This document shows positions 45,384 through 53,462 of a DNA stretch of 64,000 bases, one piece after another. A program made the position numbers and the translations under genes. The notes beneath the pieces were generated by a model. That model had not been told where the DNA came from. It searched no databases and saw nothing but the letters and a program-made list of their open reading frames with translations. Location: positions 124,001 to 188,000 of the forward strand of contig NZ_FQZO01000007.1 of NCBI RefSeq assembly GCF_900142075.1. Reading direction: 5' to 3'. The DNA is from Clostridium amylolyticum. GTDB lineage: Bacteria > Bacillota > Clostridia > Clostridiales > Clostridiaceae. Numbering within the stretch: position 1 is the first letter of the stretch; every line of letters starts with the position of its first letter.

Positions 45384-46742
45384 TTAATTTAATATCTGAC
45401 CATTATTTTTAAGAAGTAAGCTTAAATCTTTATAGTCTATTTGGTGAAAGTCTTCATTTGCATTTAAAGCTAATTGTGCTGCTGTTCCAGCGGCTTGTCC
45501 TAAAGCCATGCATATGGGAGATACTCTTATGGAAGCAAAGGCCTCATGGGTACAGCTTATGGCTCTTCCAGTTACAATGAGGTTTTTTGTTTTTTCAACT
45601 AAAAGACATCTATAGGGTATTCCGTAGTAATCTCCCATTTTCATCTCTTTTATATCTATATTTTTTCCTTCTGGGTCATGTATATCTATAGGCCAGCTTC
45701 CTAATGCAATAGTGTCTTCAAACTTTCTTCCACTAACTATGTCATATTCAGTAAGCTCGTACACCCCTTTTATCCTTCTGCTTTCTCTAACTCCAATTTC
45801 ATCTCCAGATTGAATTAATTTTGCATTTTCAAATCCTGGCAAATATTTTCTCATGAAATTAAATATCTCAAAGACCTGTCTTCTTCCTTCTATAGTAGCT
45901 TCTGATAACTCAAACCTCTTTACTGCTATTTTATCTATAACTCTGCTTATATTTACGGCGATTTCCCCTCTATCACATAGCTCAAAGAATAATACTCTGT
46001 CTCTGCTTACAGTAAAATCTTTATTCTCAGCAGCTTCCTTAACCTTAGAAAAAAATCCTGCAATTCCTATTCTTTTTACTTCCTTTAGAGATGTAATCAT
46101 TGAATCTAATACAAATTCTTCCTTATTATTGTCCACATACTCTATAACCTTTTCTATATCAACATTGCCTACCTTAAACATCATAGACATAGGCTGACAC
46201 TTTCCATCTTTCTCCCTTCCAAGCTTCATTTCATTGCCAGATAAATATGCTAATTGCCCTTCTCCAGTGGCGTCAATAAAACTTTTTGCTTTGATGTTAT
46301 AGGCTCCTGACCTTGTATTCACAGTTATGTTTTCAATTCTATCTTCATTTAAGTCACAGCCTAAAAGCTCGCAATGATAAAGAATTTCCACCCCTGACTC
46401 TAATAAAAATTCTTGAGCAGCATATTTATATACCTCAGTATCTACGGGAGTAAAGGTAGCTCCAACTCCTAAGGGATCCTTTACATGACCTATAGCACCG
46501 CCTTCTTGGCAAATCCTTTGAATTAGTTCTTCAGCATATCCTTTTATTATTTGCTTTTCCCCTGCATGAAAGGTCATAAGAGGAACTACTAAACTTTTAG
46601 TGGCACAGCCTCCTAGGTAACCTTCTCTTTCAATAAGAATAACTTTGGCCTTATCCTCTGCTGCTGCTTTCGCAGCCATTATCCCTGAAGGTCCACCTCC
46701 CACCACTACAATATCGCAGTTTAAAGTTTCTAATATATCCAC
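45384..46742 (-). CDS. FAD-dependent oxidoreductase (FAD_oxidored family)
   Basis: A 452-residue flavoprotein. The N-terminal CDIVVVGGGPSGIMAAKAAAED is the FAD-binding GxGxxG motif with EREGYLGGCAT following; DATGEGQLAYLSGNE and RVSPICMALGQAAGTAAQLAL are typical of this family. It starts with GTG behind AGGAGG. Lying between DUF4127 and a secreted protein in the operon, it probably oxidises or reduces the same small molecule. The reaction is unknown. Confidence 0.88.
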   Translation of the reverse strand: MDILETLNCDIVVVGGGPSGIMAAKAAAEDKAKVILIEREGYLGGCATKSLVVPLMTFHAGEKQIIKGYAEELIQRICQEGGAIGHVKDPLGVGATFTPVDTEVYKYAAQEFLLESGVEILYHCELLGCDLNEDRIENITVNTRSGAYNIKAKSFIDATGEGQLAYLSGNEMKLGREKDGKCQPMSMMFKVGNVDIEKVIEYVDNNKEEFVLDSMITSLKEVKRIGIAGFFSKVKEAAENKDFTVSRDRVLFFELCDRGEIAVNISRVIDKIAVKRFELSEATIEGRRQVFEIFNFMRKYLPGFENAKLIQSGDEIGVRESRRIKGVYELTEYDIVSGRKFEDTIALGSWPIDIHDPEGKNIDIKEMKMGDYYGIPYRCLLVEKTKNLIVTGRAISCTHEAFASIRVSPICMALGQAAGTAAQLALNANEDFHQIDYKDLSLLLKNNGQILN

Positions 46743-46755
46743 CTTTTCATTCCTC

Positions 46756-48297
46756 CTAGTTAATTTTCAGCGTTACATCGCAATCTACTTCGAAAACCCT
46801 ATACCAAGGAAGATTAGCTGAAAGCTTTATTTCTTCAACAAATCCTGAAAACCCCATGTAAGAAAATTTATGATTTTCAAAATAATCCTTCAACAGCTGA
46901 TACATTTCTTCCCAAACATATTCATCTATGCTTTCATATTTTTTTCCCATATTAAATATGTTTAATCCTTGTTCTTTTATAATTTTTATAGTTTTGTTTC
47001 TCACAATGCTTTGATAAATGTAATCGTCAGCATATCTTTTTATTAAAAACTCTAGACTTTTTTTCTTAGACTCCTTTAGAGTACTTTTAGTTTTAATTAC
47101 TGTATTCAATATACTTCCTATAGCTATAGATGTTCCTATGGTATTACCTGCTGTATTCCATGCACTATAGCCAGCTATATCTAATAACAGACCATTCTCT
47201 TTTAGCTCTTCTAATAAGTATGGGTCTCCGCCATTAGCACAAGCAATATCGGCTATGGATATTATCTTTCCTTCTTCAATATATTTCTTTAAAGTTTTTA
47301 CAAAGCTCTTAATAACACTTTTCTTATTGTAGTCCTTCATATCGCTGCCACACATATCTATATAAGGAGTATTGGGAGTAGTTACTGCTAATATAAAATC
47401 ACACTCTCTTATATTTCTTGTAATTTCAGCTCCTATAGCTTTTAAATGTTCTTGTATATTTACATCTAATGGTCTGTCTTCAAACTTTGGTATGACATTC
47501 TTGCTGCTAACATCGTCATACTGAATATATACCCTAGGATAAATATTATTAAAGTCATTAACAACCTTACTCAATAGCACTTGTCCGATTTCGTCAGCAC
47601 CTGGAAATATATTTATTTTACTATTTAATCTCTTATCATTGATTATCTTATGTAAAACCTCATGCTCTGATAGATGAAGTCCATATGGTGAACAATCCTC
47701 TTGAGATAGTATTAAAAAATCTATTATGTCTTGTTTTACAAAATCTATAGCCATTTTATTGATATTATGATTTCTTTCTCTAGCACTTAAATAAGTCTGG
47801 AGTACCTCCTCGGGCAAGGATTCTATTAATTTTTCTAGTTCCATTTTATATTGGTTCTGTCCTAGGCAATCTATCCTATATCTAAGCTCATTATACTTAT
47901 TTATTTGCTGCCACCATTTTTCACTTTCTTCTCCGAAAACTGAAATTGATAGTCTCATTATGTTACTAAAAGCATATATTTTTATATTAGTTTTCTCTTT
48001 GTAATCCTTTAACTTTCCCATAAACTGAACAGCCTCTTCATAGGAGGTATCAATATTTCTTGAAGCCACTAAGCCGCCATACAAAAGCATATCTAAGGAT
48101 ATTACAAGCACATCGCCTTCTTCATTACTTAGCCAATTATATATATTATCTCTATCTGCCTTTGTCATAAATTTTCCTAAATATTCTTTAGGCGCAATTT
48201 TCAAATTAACCTCAGCTATATCAGCTAATATTTCTACATCCTTAGTATTTACAGGTCTATCATCAAGAGGAATATATACTAATTTTAATGGATACAT
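46756..48297 (-). CDS. DUF4127 family protein, copy 2
   Basis: A 513-residue soluble protein homologous to copy 1 at 18705-20219 along its whole length: YIPLDDRPVN, SLDMLLYGGLVASR, LSQEDCSPYG, FPGADEIGQVLLSK, ACANGGDPYLLEEL and SAWNTAGNTIGTS. The family is of unknown function. AAGGAG ribosome site. It overlaps the barrel gene upstream by 13 bases, so the two proteins are made together and may act on one substrate. Confidence 0.88.
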   Translation of the reverse strand: MYPLKLVYIPLDDRPVNTKDVEILADIAEVNLKIAPKEYLGKFMTKADRDNIYNWLSNEEGDVLVISLDMLLYGGLVASRNIDTSYEEAVQFMGKLKDYKEKTNIKIYAFSNIMRLSISVFGEESEKWWQQINKYNELRYRIDCLGQNQYKMELEKLIESLPEEVLQTYLSARERNHNINKMAIDFVKQDIIDFLILSQEDCSPYGLHLSEHEVLHKIINDKRLNSKINIFPGADEIGQVLLSKVVNDFNNIYPRVYIQYDDVSSKNVIPKFEDRPLDVNIQEHLKAIGAEITRNIRECDFILAVTTPNTPYIDMCGSDMKDYNKKSVIKSFVKTLKKYIEEGKIISIADIACANGGDPYLLEELKENGLLLDIAGYSAWNTAGNTIGTSIAIGSILNTVIKTKSTLKESKKKSLEFLIKRYADDYIYQSIVRNKTIKIIKEQGLNIFNMGKKYESIDEYVWEEMYQLLKDYFENHKFSYMGFSGFVEEIKLSANLPWYRVFEVDCDVTLKIN

Positions 48298-49004
48298 TTA
48301 TCTTTCTCCTTATTATTAAAAGTATCTATTACTTTTCTAAAATCACTGGTTGCTTTATAAATAGAGCTGCTACTCTTTCCTGTAACTACTGCCCCGATCA
48401 TCACTGCATTTACCCCTATTTGCTGTAAAATTATACATTGCTCTGGAGTTATTGCTCTTTGACTTGGTATTACCATAGGCTTGTCTGTTGTATTCCTTAT
48501 AGCCTTATATTGTATTATCTCTCTAACAGTAAGAGGCTGGCCATAAGTTTCAGGAGCCATGATTGAACACTCTAAAACATCAATAGGTAATGAGTTTATG
48601 GCATTAACGTAATCTAGATTATACTCATTATCTATGGCAACCATTTTGTATAAGTCCTTACTAAGTACTTCAGGATTCATATGCTTATCATAAATTGAAA
48701 TAAATTGAAATCCTATTTTTATTATTCCTTCAATTTCTTCCATAGGTATTTTTTCATGACCACCAGCTACAATTCCTATGGACTTTTTATATAACTTACA
48801 AAGTGTTACCATCTCTTTAAGCACTGGCAATTCTTCTTTAAGGGATTTAAAATGAGTTTTACTAGCTCTATGCTCCACATTAATATGAACCTTTATCACA
48901 TCTGCCCCAGCTTCTAAGGCCGCCTTCGCTAATTCCAAATTATTTTCTGGAAGGCTGACAATTAGTGTGAGCTTTTCTTCTTTTAAAAGTTTTATGAAAT
49001 CCAT
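48285..49004 (-). CDS. Phosphate-binding TIM barrel protein, NanE-like fold
   Basis: A 239-residue predicted TIM barrel. The order of strands and helices, with EAGADVIKVHINVE, ISIYDKHMNPEV and the C-terminal PMVIPSQRAITPEQCIILQQIGVNAVMIGAVVTG, resembles the phosphate-binding half of NanE and related barrels, although catalytic residues of NanE are not conserved. AAAGGAG ribosome site. It is the first gene of the long cluster 2 operon and overlaps DUF4127, mirroring the NanE-DUF4127 pairing of cluster 1. The reaction is unassigned. Confidence 0.8.
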   Translation of the reverse strand: MDFIKLLKEEKLTLIVSLPENNLELAKAALEAGADVIKVHINVEHRASKTHFKSLKEELPVLKEMVTLCKLYKKSIGIVAGGHEKIPMEEIEGIIKIGFQFISIYDKHMNPEVLSKDLYKMVAIDNEYNLDYVNAINSLPIDVLECSIMAPETYGQPLTVREIIQYKAIRNTTDKPMVIPSQRAITPEQCIILQQIGVNAVMIGAVVTGKSSSSIYKATSDFRKVIDTFNNKEKDKCIH

Positions 49005-49062
49005 ACTTTCAACTCCTTTTCAAAATCTAGCTGTGTAATAATATACTAATTTTAGTATTTTT

Positions 49063-49118
49063 TGTTTACGTTTTCTGTTTACATGTAAAATGTTATCATC
49101 TGGTAAATTCATAGTCAA
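49063..49118 (-). promoter_or_regulatory. Promoter, palindrome and cre-like site of cluster 2
   Basis: On the minus strand TTGACT (-35, 49113-49118) and TAACAT (-10, 49090-49095) are 17 bases apart. Just downstream, TTTACATGTAAA (49078-49089) is a perfect 12-base palindrome, and AGAAAACGTAAACA (49063-49076) differs from a CcpA cre site by one main base. This suggests catabolite control plus a specific repressor, perhaps the RpiR-type protein encoded upstream. Confidence 0.6.
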
Positions 49119-49185
49119 TAGTTTTTGGTTCTTTTTTTCATAATTTATAAAAAAAATTTTCATAAAGCTATTTGAGCTCAAAAAT

Positions 49186-49242
49186 AAAAAAACTAGAAAA
49201 AAATGTACCACGGTAATCCGTGGCATATTTCTTCTAGTTTTT
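49186..49242 (-). terminator. Terminator of the cluster 2 RpiR gene
   Basis: AAAAACTAGAA-type arms (49186-49197 with 49232-49242) enclose CCACGG (49208-49213) pairing with CCGTGG (49218-49223). A long T run follows on the minus strand. Confidence 0.85.
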
Positions 49243-49246
49243 ATAA

Positions 49247-50095
49247 TCACTGTTGTTTACTTATTAGTTCTAGAGCATTGCTAGTTTTTTCTTTATTTTC
49301 TGAGGCATTCTTTAGATTTTTTCTTACTACATTTGTATATATTAAATCTATTATAAACATCTCAGGTATCCTTGAGGTGAGAATTTCATTCTCTAATTTA
49401 GTTTCTTGTTCCTCATAATTAATTACATAATCACTTACTCTTACTAATTTTGATAGCAAATTTTCAGTAATTGATACTATTTTCACTCCATTTTCTTTTG
49501 CTATCTCTGCTGAAGTATTTATCTCAGGAGTATTTCCTTTTCGAGATATGATAAACATAACTTCTCCGGTCTTCATCAAAGGGGACATCATTGCAATAGT
49601 ATGACTTTCTTTATAGAAATTGCAATTTAATCCAATTTTCATAAATTTATAATAAGTATCCTCTGCTATTATCCCTGAATTTCCTACCCCTACAAAATGT
49701 ATTCTATTAGCATTAAGGAGCAGTTCTGTAATCTCTTCCAACTGTCTAAAATCTATCTTATTCAAACTTTTATCTAAAAACTTTACGCTAGTATCATAAA
49801 ATTTTTTTGCAATTATCTCTATAGAGTCCGACTCTTGTATTTTACCATCTTCTATTTCATCAAAGTTGGAAGATCCCTTTAGTTCTTGAGCCATAGTCAT
49901 CTTAAATTCCAAGAAACTTCTAAATCCTAATTTCCTACAAAATCTAGTAACAGTGGCTTCTCCTACTCCACAGTTATTAGCAATTTCAGTAACTGTCATG
50001 TATATGCTATTATTCATATACTCTTCAATATAGTCACAAATCTTATTTTCAGATTTTGTTAACTCACTTCTATCTTTTATCAATGTAGTTTTCAT
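49247..50095 (-). CDS. RpiR-family transcriptional regulator (SIS domain), cluster 2
   Basis: A 282-residue regulator with an HTH_6 domain (residues 9-75, MTVTEIANNCGVGEATVTRFCRKLGFRSFLEF) and a SIS domain (RIHFVGVGNSGIIAEDTYYKFMKIG). The start is set at 50095 because the family alignment begins there, but the GGAG is then 14 bases away; the ATG at 50143 is the alternative. It is upstream of the cluster 2 operon and separated from it by its own terminator, so it likely regulates that operon in trans. Confidence 0.88.
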   Translation of the reverse strand: MKTTLIKDRSELTKSENKICDYIEEYMNNSIYMTVTEIANNCGVGEATVTRFCRKLGFRSFLEFKMTMAQELKGSSNFDEIEDGKIQESDSIEIIAKKFYDTSVKFLDKSLNKIDFRQLEEITELLLNANRIHFVGVGNSGIIAEDTYYKFMKIGLNCNFYKESHTIAMMSPLMKTGEVMFIISRKGNTPEINTSAEIAKENGVKIVSITENLLSKLVRVSDYVINYEEQETKLENEILTSRIPEMFIIDLIYTNVVRKNLKNASENKEKTSNALELISKQQ

Positions 50096-50187
50096 TGTAA
50101 GTATTTCAACACTCCTATACCCTAAAATCATATTTTTTCTCATGTTCTTCTTTAATTAGGGTTTTAATAATAAAATTATATCACACT

Positions 50188-50613
50188 TCACTTCTTAACC
50201 CAATAACTCCCTTCCTTCTCTTCTAACACCACCCTATTTTCAGCAAGCACCTTCCCGTTGCCCTTATCTTCCAACTTTAAAGTTATAGTTATGCTTTTCT
50301 CAGCTTTTTCTCCCCCATCTGTTATAGCTGTCCACAATACCCCTTCCCCTTTGTTCTTAATTTCTTTGGTAGTTGTATTGCCTTCTGTATTAAGAAATCC
50401 TCCGGAGGTCGTACTCCAATGATATATAAGGTTAGAGGTTTTATCCTCTGTCTTTAAGCTTGGACTCAAAGTTATTCCTCGGATAGATGACATGGCAGGG
50501 GAATAAGAATTTTTATCAGTATTTATAGAAAACTCATAAGCAGGCTTTTTACAGCCCATCATCACTGCGGCAAATAACACCATAGAGCAAACAATAGAAA
50601 CCATTCTTTTCAT
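50188..50613 (-). CDS. Small hypothetical lipoprotein
   Basis: A 141-residue protein with a lipoprotein signal peptide and lipobox VMMGC (Cys21), so it is probably anchored on the outer face of the membrane. The rest is beta-rich (SIRGITLSPSLKTEDKTSNLIYHWSTTSGGF) and looks like an immunoglobulin-type fold. It ends with VVLEEKEGSYWVKK. No function is assigned. It is divergent from the B12-binding protein gene. Confidence 0.8.
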   Translation of the reverse strand: MKRMVSIVCSMVLFAAVMMGCKKPAYEFSINTDKNSYSPAMSSIRGITLSPSLKTEDKTSNLIYHWSTTSGGFLNTEGNTTTKEIKNKGEGVLWTAITDGGEKAEKSITITLKLEDKGNGKVLAENRVVLEEKEGSYWVKK

Positions 50614-50724
50614 ATATAATTTACCCCTCCTTAATATTACTTACTAATATAATTATATACAATATTTGTAAACTGTTATATAGTCAGAAGAACACTTTTA
50701 CAAATTTTAATTCTTAAAATATTT

Positions 50725-50786
50725 TATCACAATTCGTGATATTTTATTTAAAATTACTTGATTTATTTCAATACGTGATATATTAT
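50725..50786 (+). promoter_or_regulatory. Promoter and GTGATA operator of the B12-protein/ABC operon
   Basis: TTGATT (-35, 50758-50763) and TATTAT (-10, 50781-50786) are 17 bases apart. A palindrome TATCAC-AATTC-GTGATA lies upstream (50725-50741), and a further CGTGATAT half-site (50774-50781) sits in the spacer. A repressor binding both could block RNA polymerase. The regulator is not identified. Confidence 0.55.
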
Positions 50787-50827
50787 AAAAATATAAACAA
50801 TAATAATTATCCATAAGGAGTTTTATT

Positions 50828-51478
50828 ATGAATAAAATATATGATGAATTCATGAAACTAATTGAAAAAGAGGATAAGGAAGGCGCTTTAAGATTTGCCT
50901 TAGAAAAGCTGGAAAATAAAGAGTTAGACATAGTTGGGTTATATAATCAGGTGCTCACTCCTGCTTTAAATAGTATGGAAGCTAATGAAGATAACAAGGT
51001 TTTAATATGGAGAGAGCATGTAAGGAGTTCTATTATTAGGACGATCATTGAAAACTGCTACCTGTATGTTGTTAAAGAAAGAAAAGAAAAGTATCAATTT
51101 AATATAAATAAGAAGGTAGCGGTGGTTTGTCCTAGTGAGGAATATCATGAGATTGGTGCTAGGATGGTGGCGGATTACTTTACCCTTTTAGGATATGATG
51201 TTATGTTTGTGGGAAGCAATACCCCTACAGATGAGTTTGTGGGCGCCATGGAAGCTGTGGATATAAGCTACATAGCACTTAGCGTTACCAATTACTATAA
51301 TATCGTGAATACCCAAAGAACTATAGAAAAAATCAGAGAAACCAGTTCCAAAGTTATGATTATTGTTGGTGGAGCTGCCTTTAACAATAACAAGGATGTG
51401 TACAAAGAAATAGGAGCAGATATGCAGCTTCAAAGCTTTGAGGATTTGGTTAAATTGGCAGAGGGGGACACAAAATGA
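50828..51478 (+). CDS. Cobalamin (B12)-binding domain protein
   Basis: A 216-residue protein with an N-terminal helical cap (residues 1-90, B12-binding_2-like) and a Rossmann-type B12-binding domain. The cobalt-ligand motif appears as SEEYHEIGARMVADYF with His107, where the usual Asp is Glu, and GGAAFNNN later. AAGGAG ribosome site. It overlaps the ABC permease gene by four bases (ATGA), an unusual pairing that suggests a light- or B12-sensing regulator of the exporter, or a corrinoid protein. It has no DNA-binding domain. Confidence 0.85.
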   Translation: MNKIYDEFMKLIEKEDKEGALRFALEKLENKELDIVGLYNQVLTPALNSMEANEDNKVLIWREHVRSSIIRTIIENCYLYVVKERKEKYQFNINKKVAVVCPSEEYHEIGARMVADYFTLLGYDVMFVGSNTPTDEFVGAMEAVDISYIALSVTNYYNIVNTQRTIEKIRETSSKVMIIVGGAAFNNNKDVYKEIGADMQLQSFEDLVKLAEGDTK

Positions 51479-52632
51479 GACTTCCATTTAAGATTGCTGT
51501 GAGATTTTTAAAATCTAATAAAGGACAAACTATATTAATAGCCTTAGGGATAGCTGTGGGAGTGTCTGTTCAAATTTTTATCGGCTCATTAATTCAAGGA
51601 CTTCAAAAGAGCTTGATAAATAAGACTATAGGTAATTCTCCACAGATTACAGTGACTTCTAATGAAGATAATAAATTAATTGATAACTATGAAGACAAAA
51701 TAAACAAGATTAAAGATGCAGACAACAGGATAATAAACATATCTGCTACTGCAGATGCTCCTGCTCTTATTAAAAAGGATGATAAAACCTATTCTATTTT
51801 AATGAGGGGCATGGACATTAGTAGTTCTGATAAGATCTATAATATAAAAAACAGATTATACGCTGGAAAGTTTCCTGAAAATGATAACGAAGTTATTATT
51901 GGTAAGGAACTGCAACAGGAACTTTCCGCTGACACTGGAGATACTTTGGATATCATAACCTCTTCAGGAAAAAGCCATAAGGTGAAGGTCACAGGATTTT
52001 ATGATCTTAAGGTAGCTTCCTTAAACAAATCCTGGATGATAACCACCATGGCAGCTACTCAAAATATATTTACCATGGACAACAAAGTAACAGGTATTGA
52101 AATGCAGGTTAAAGAAATTTTCAAGGCAGATGAAATAGCTAAGAGTGTTTATTCTAATTTAGATAACAATTTAATAGTAGATAACTGGAAAAGCCAAAAC
52201 GCTGAGCTACTTAGCGGATTAAATGGCCAAAGCGTATCTAGTATAATGATTCAAGTTTTTGTGTTAGTGGCAGTGGTGCTGGGAATAGCTAGTGTACTTG
52301 CTATCACTGTGGTACAAAAATCAAAGCAGATTGGAATACTAAAAGCCATGGGTATTAAAGATAGAAGCGCAAGTCTGGTCTTCTTGTTCCAAGGACTTTT
52401 ACTAGGAGTATTAGGCGCAATATTAGGATTAGCCTTAGGTCTTGGATTAAGCTTTATGTTTACAAAGTTTGCTTTAAATCCCGATGGAACCCCTGTGGTG
52501 GACCTTTATATAGACTATGGATTTATAGCTCTTTCAGCTTTAATAGCCGTAGCCTCTGCTGCCTTAGCTTCCCTTATTCCTGCAAGGCGTTCATCTAAAC
52601 TTAATCCTATAGAGGTGATAAAAAATGGCTAA
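51475..52632 (+). CDS. ABC transporter permease (FtsX/MacB type)
   Basis: A 385-residue permease with one N-terminal membrane segment, a large extracellular MacB-type domain (about residues 45-240) and three C-terminal segments (LVAVVLGIASVLAITVVQK, FLFQGLLLGVLGAILGLALGLG and a third). The end PARRSSKLNPIEVIKNG is characteristic of the FtsX/LolE/MacB permeases. It is coupled to the ATPase by an 8-base overlap and to the B12 protein upstream. It probably exports a lipid, peptide or drug rather than importing. Confidence 0.9.
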   Translation: MRLPFKIAVRFLKSNKGQTILIALGIAVGVSVQIFIGSLIQGLQKSLINKTIGNSPQITVTSNEDNKLIDNYEDKINKIKDADNRIINISATADAPALIKKDDKTYSILMRGMDISSSDKIYNIKNRLYAGKFPENDNEVIIGKELQQELSADTGDTLDIITSSGKSHKVKVTGFYDLKVASLNKSWMITTMAATQNIFTMDNKVTGIEMQVKEIFKADEIAKSVYSNLDNNLIVDNWKSQNAELLSGLNGQSVSSIMIQVFVLVAVVLGIASVLAITVVQKSKQIGILKAMGIKDRSASLVFLFQGLLLGVLGAILGLALGLGLSFMFTKFALNPDGTPVVDLYIDYGFIALSALIAVASAALASLIPARRSSKLNPIEVIKNG

Positions 52633-53314
52633 TAATATAATTAACTTAAAAGATATAAATAAGATATACGGCACCACTATAAAAACTCAAGTGCTTTATG
52701 ATATAAATCTTTCCTTTGAAGAAGGAAGCTTCAACTCCATAATAGGTGCTTCCGGAAGTGGTAAAAGTACCTTACTAAACATATTAGGCACCTTGGATAA
52801 ACCCACTAGCGGAGAAGTATATATAGATGGTACAAGAACTGACACCATGAAGAAAAATAAATTAGCCGACCTTAGAAACCAAACCATAGGCTTCATATTT
52901 CAGTTCCATTACCTTCTCCCAGAGTTTACAGCCCTGGAAAATGTGTTGATGCCTTATAATATTCAGTACTCTAAACCTTCCAAGGAAACAATAGAAAGAG
53001 CTGAAGAACTCTTAGATATGGTAGGTCTAACAAAGGTAAAAAACAATCTAGCTACCAATATGTCTGGTGGTCAGCAGCAAAGAACAGCTATAGCTAGGGC
53101 ACTTATCAATAATCCTAAGATAATCCTTGCAGATGAGCCCACAGGAAACCTAGACTCGGAATCCACTGAAAATGTCTATAACATACTAAGGGATATAAAC
53201 CAAAAATTTAATACCACCCTAGTGGTTATAACTCATGACAGGCGCATTGCTGAGAAGGCAGATAGAATAGTGGAAATAAAAGACGGAAGAATCAATTTGG
53301 ATATATATAAATAA
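52625..53314 (+). CDS. ABC transporter ATP-binding protein (MacB/LolD type)
   Basis: A 229-residue ATPase. Walker A is GASGSGKS (41-48), the Q loop and signature are FQFHYLLPEFTALENV and MSGGQQQRTAIARAL, Walker B is ILADEPTGNLDS, and the switch histidine follows in VVITHD. Overlaps the permease gene by 8 bases, so both subunits of the exporter are made together. No inside partner or adaptor protein is encoded nearby. Confidence 0.93.
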   Translation: MANNIINLKDINKIYGTTIKTQVLYDINLSFEEGSFNSIIGASGSGKSTLLNILGTLDKPTSGEVYIDGTRTDTMKKNKLADLRNQTIGFIFQFHYLLPEFTALENVLMPYNIQYSKPSKETIERAEELLDMVGLTKVKNNLATNMSGGQQQRTAIARALINNPKIILADEPTGNLDSESTENVYNILRDINQKFNTTLVVITHDRRIAEKADRIVEIKDGRINLDIYK

Positions 53315-53368
53315 ATTAATATATACTCTTTTACTAACCAATTAAACCAAATCCAAAAAATTAATAAT

Positions 53369-53462
53369 GCCAACAAATTAATTCACTCTAAAAACCCTGG
53401 GCATATGCTTCACAGCATGTCCAGGGTTTTAATAAGTTATAACTCATATGGCAGCTATTATA
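53369..53462. repeat. Dispersed terminator-type repeat, intact copy
   Basis: Starts GCCAACAAATTAATTCACT, then a hairpin with AAAACCCTGG (53391-53400) pairing with CCAGGGTTTT (53421-53430), and ends with AATAAGTTATAACTCATATG followed by GCAGCTATTA. It is closely related to the copy interrupted at 23769-23819/24902-24946, and its end covers the last codons of the PucR-type gene. Confidence 0.78.
53391..53430. terminator. Bidirectional terminator between the ABC operon and the PucR-type gene
   Basis: Perfect 10-bp stem AAAACCCTGG/CCAGGGTTTT with inner GCATATGCT/AGCATGT pairing, flanked by A and T rich runs. It serves both convergent genes. Confidence 0.85.

Noticed and set aside
45853..46197. 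Plus-strand 114-codon frame opposite the FAD oxidoreductase
   Set aside because: Lies wholly opposite a well supported gene, with no ribosome site and low-complexity composition.
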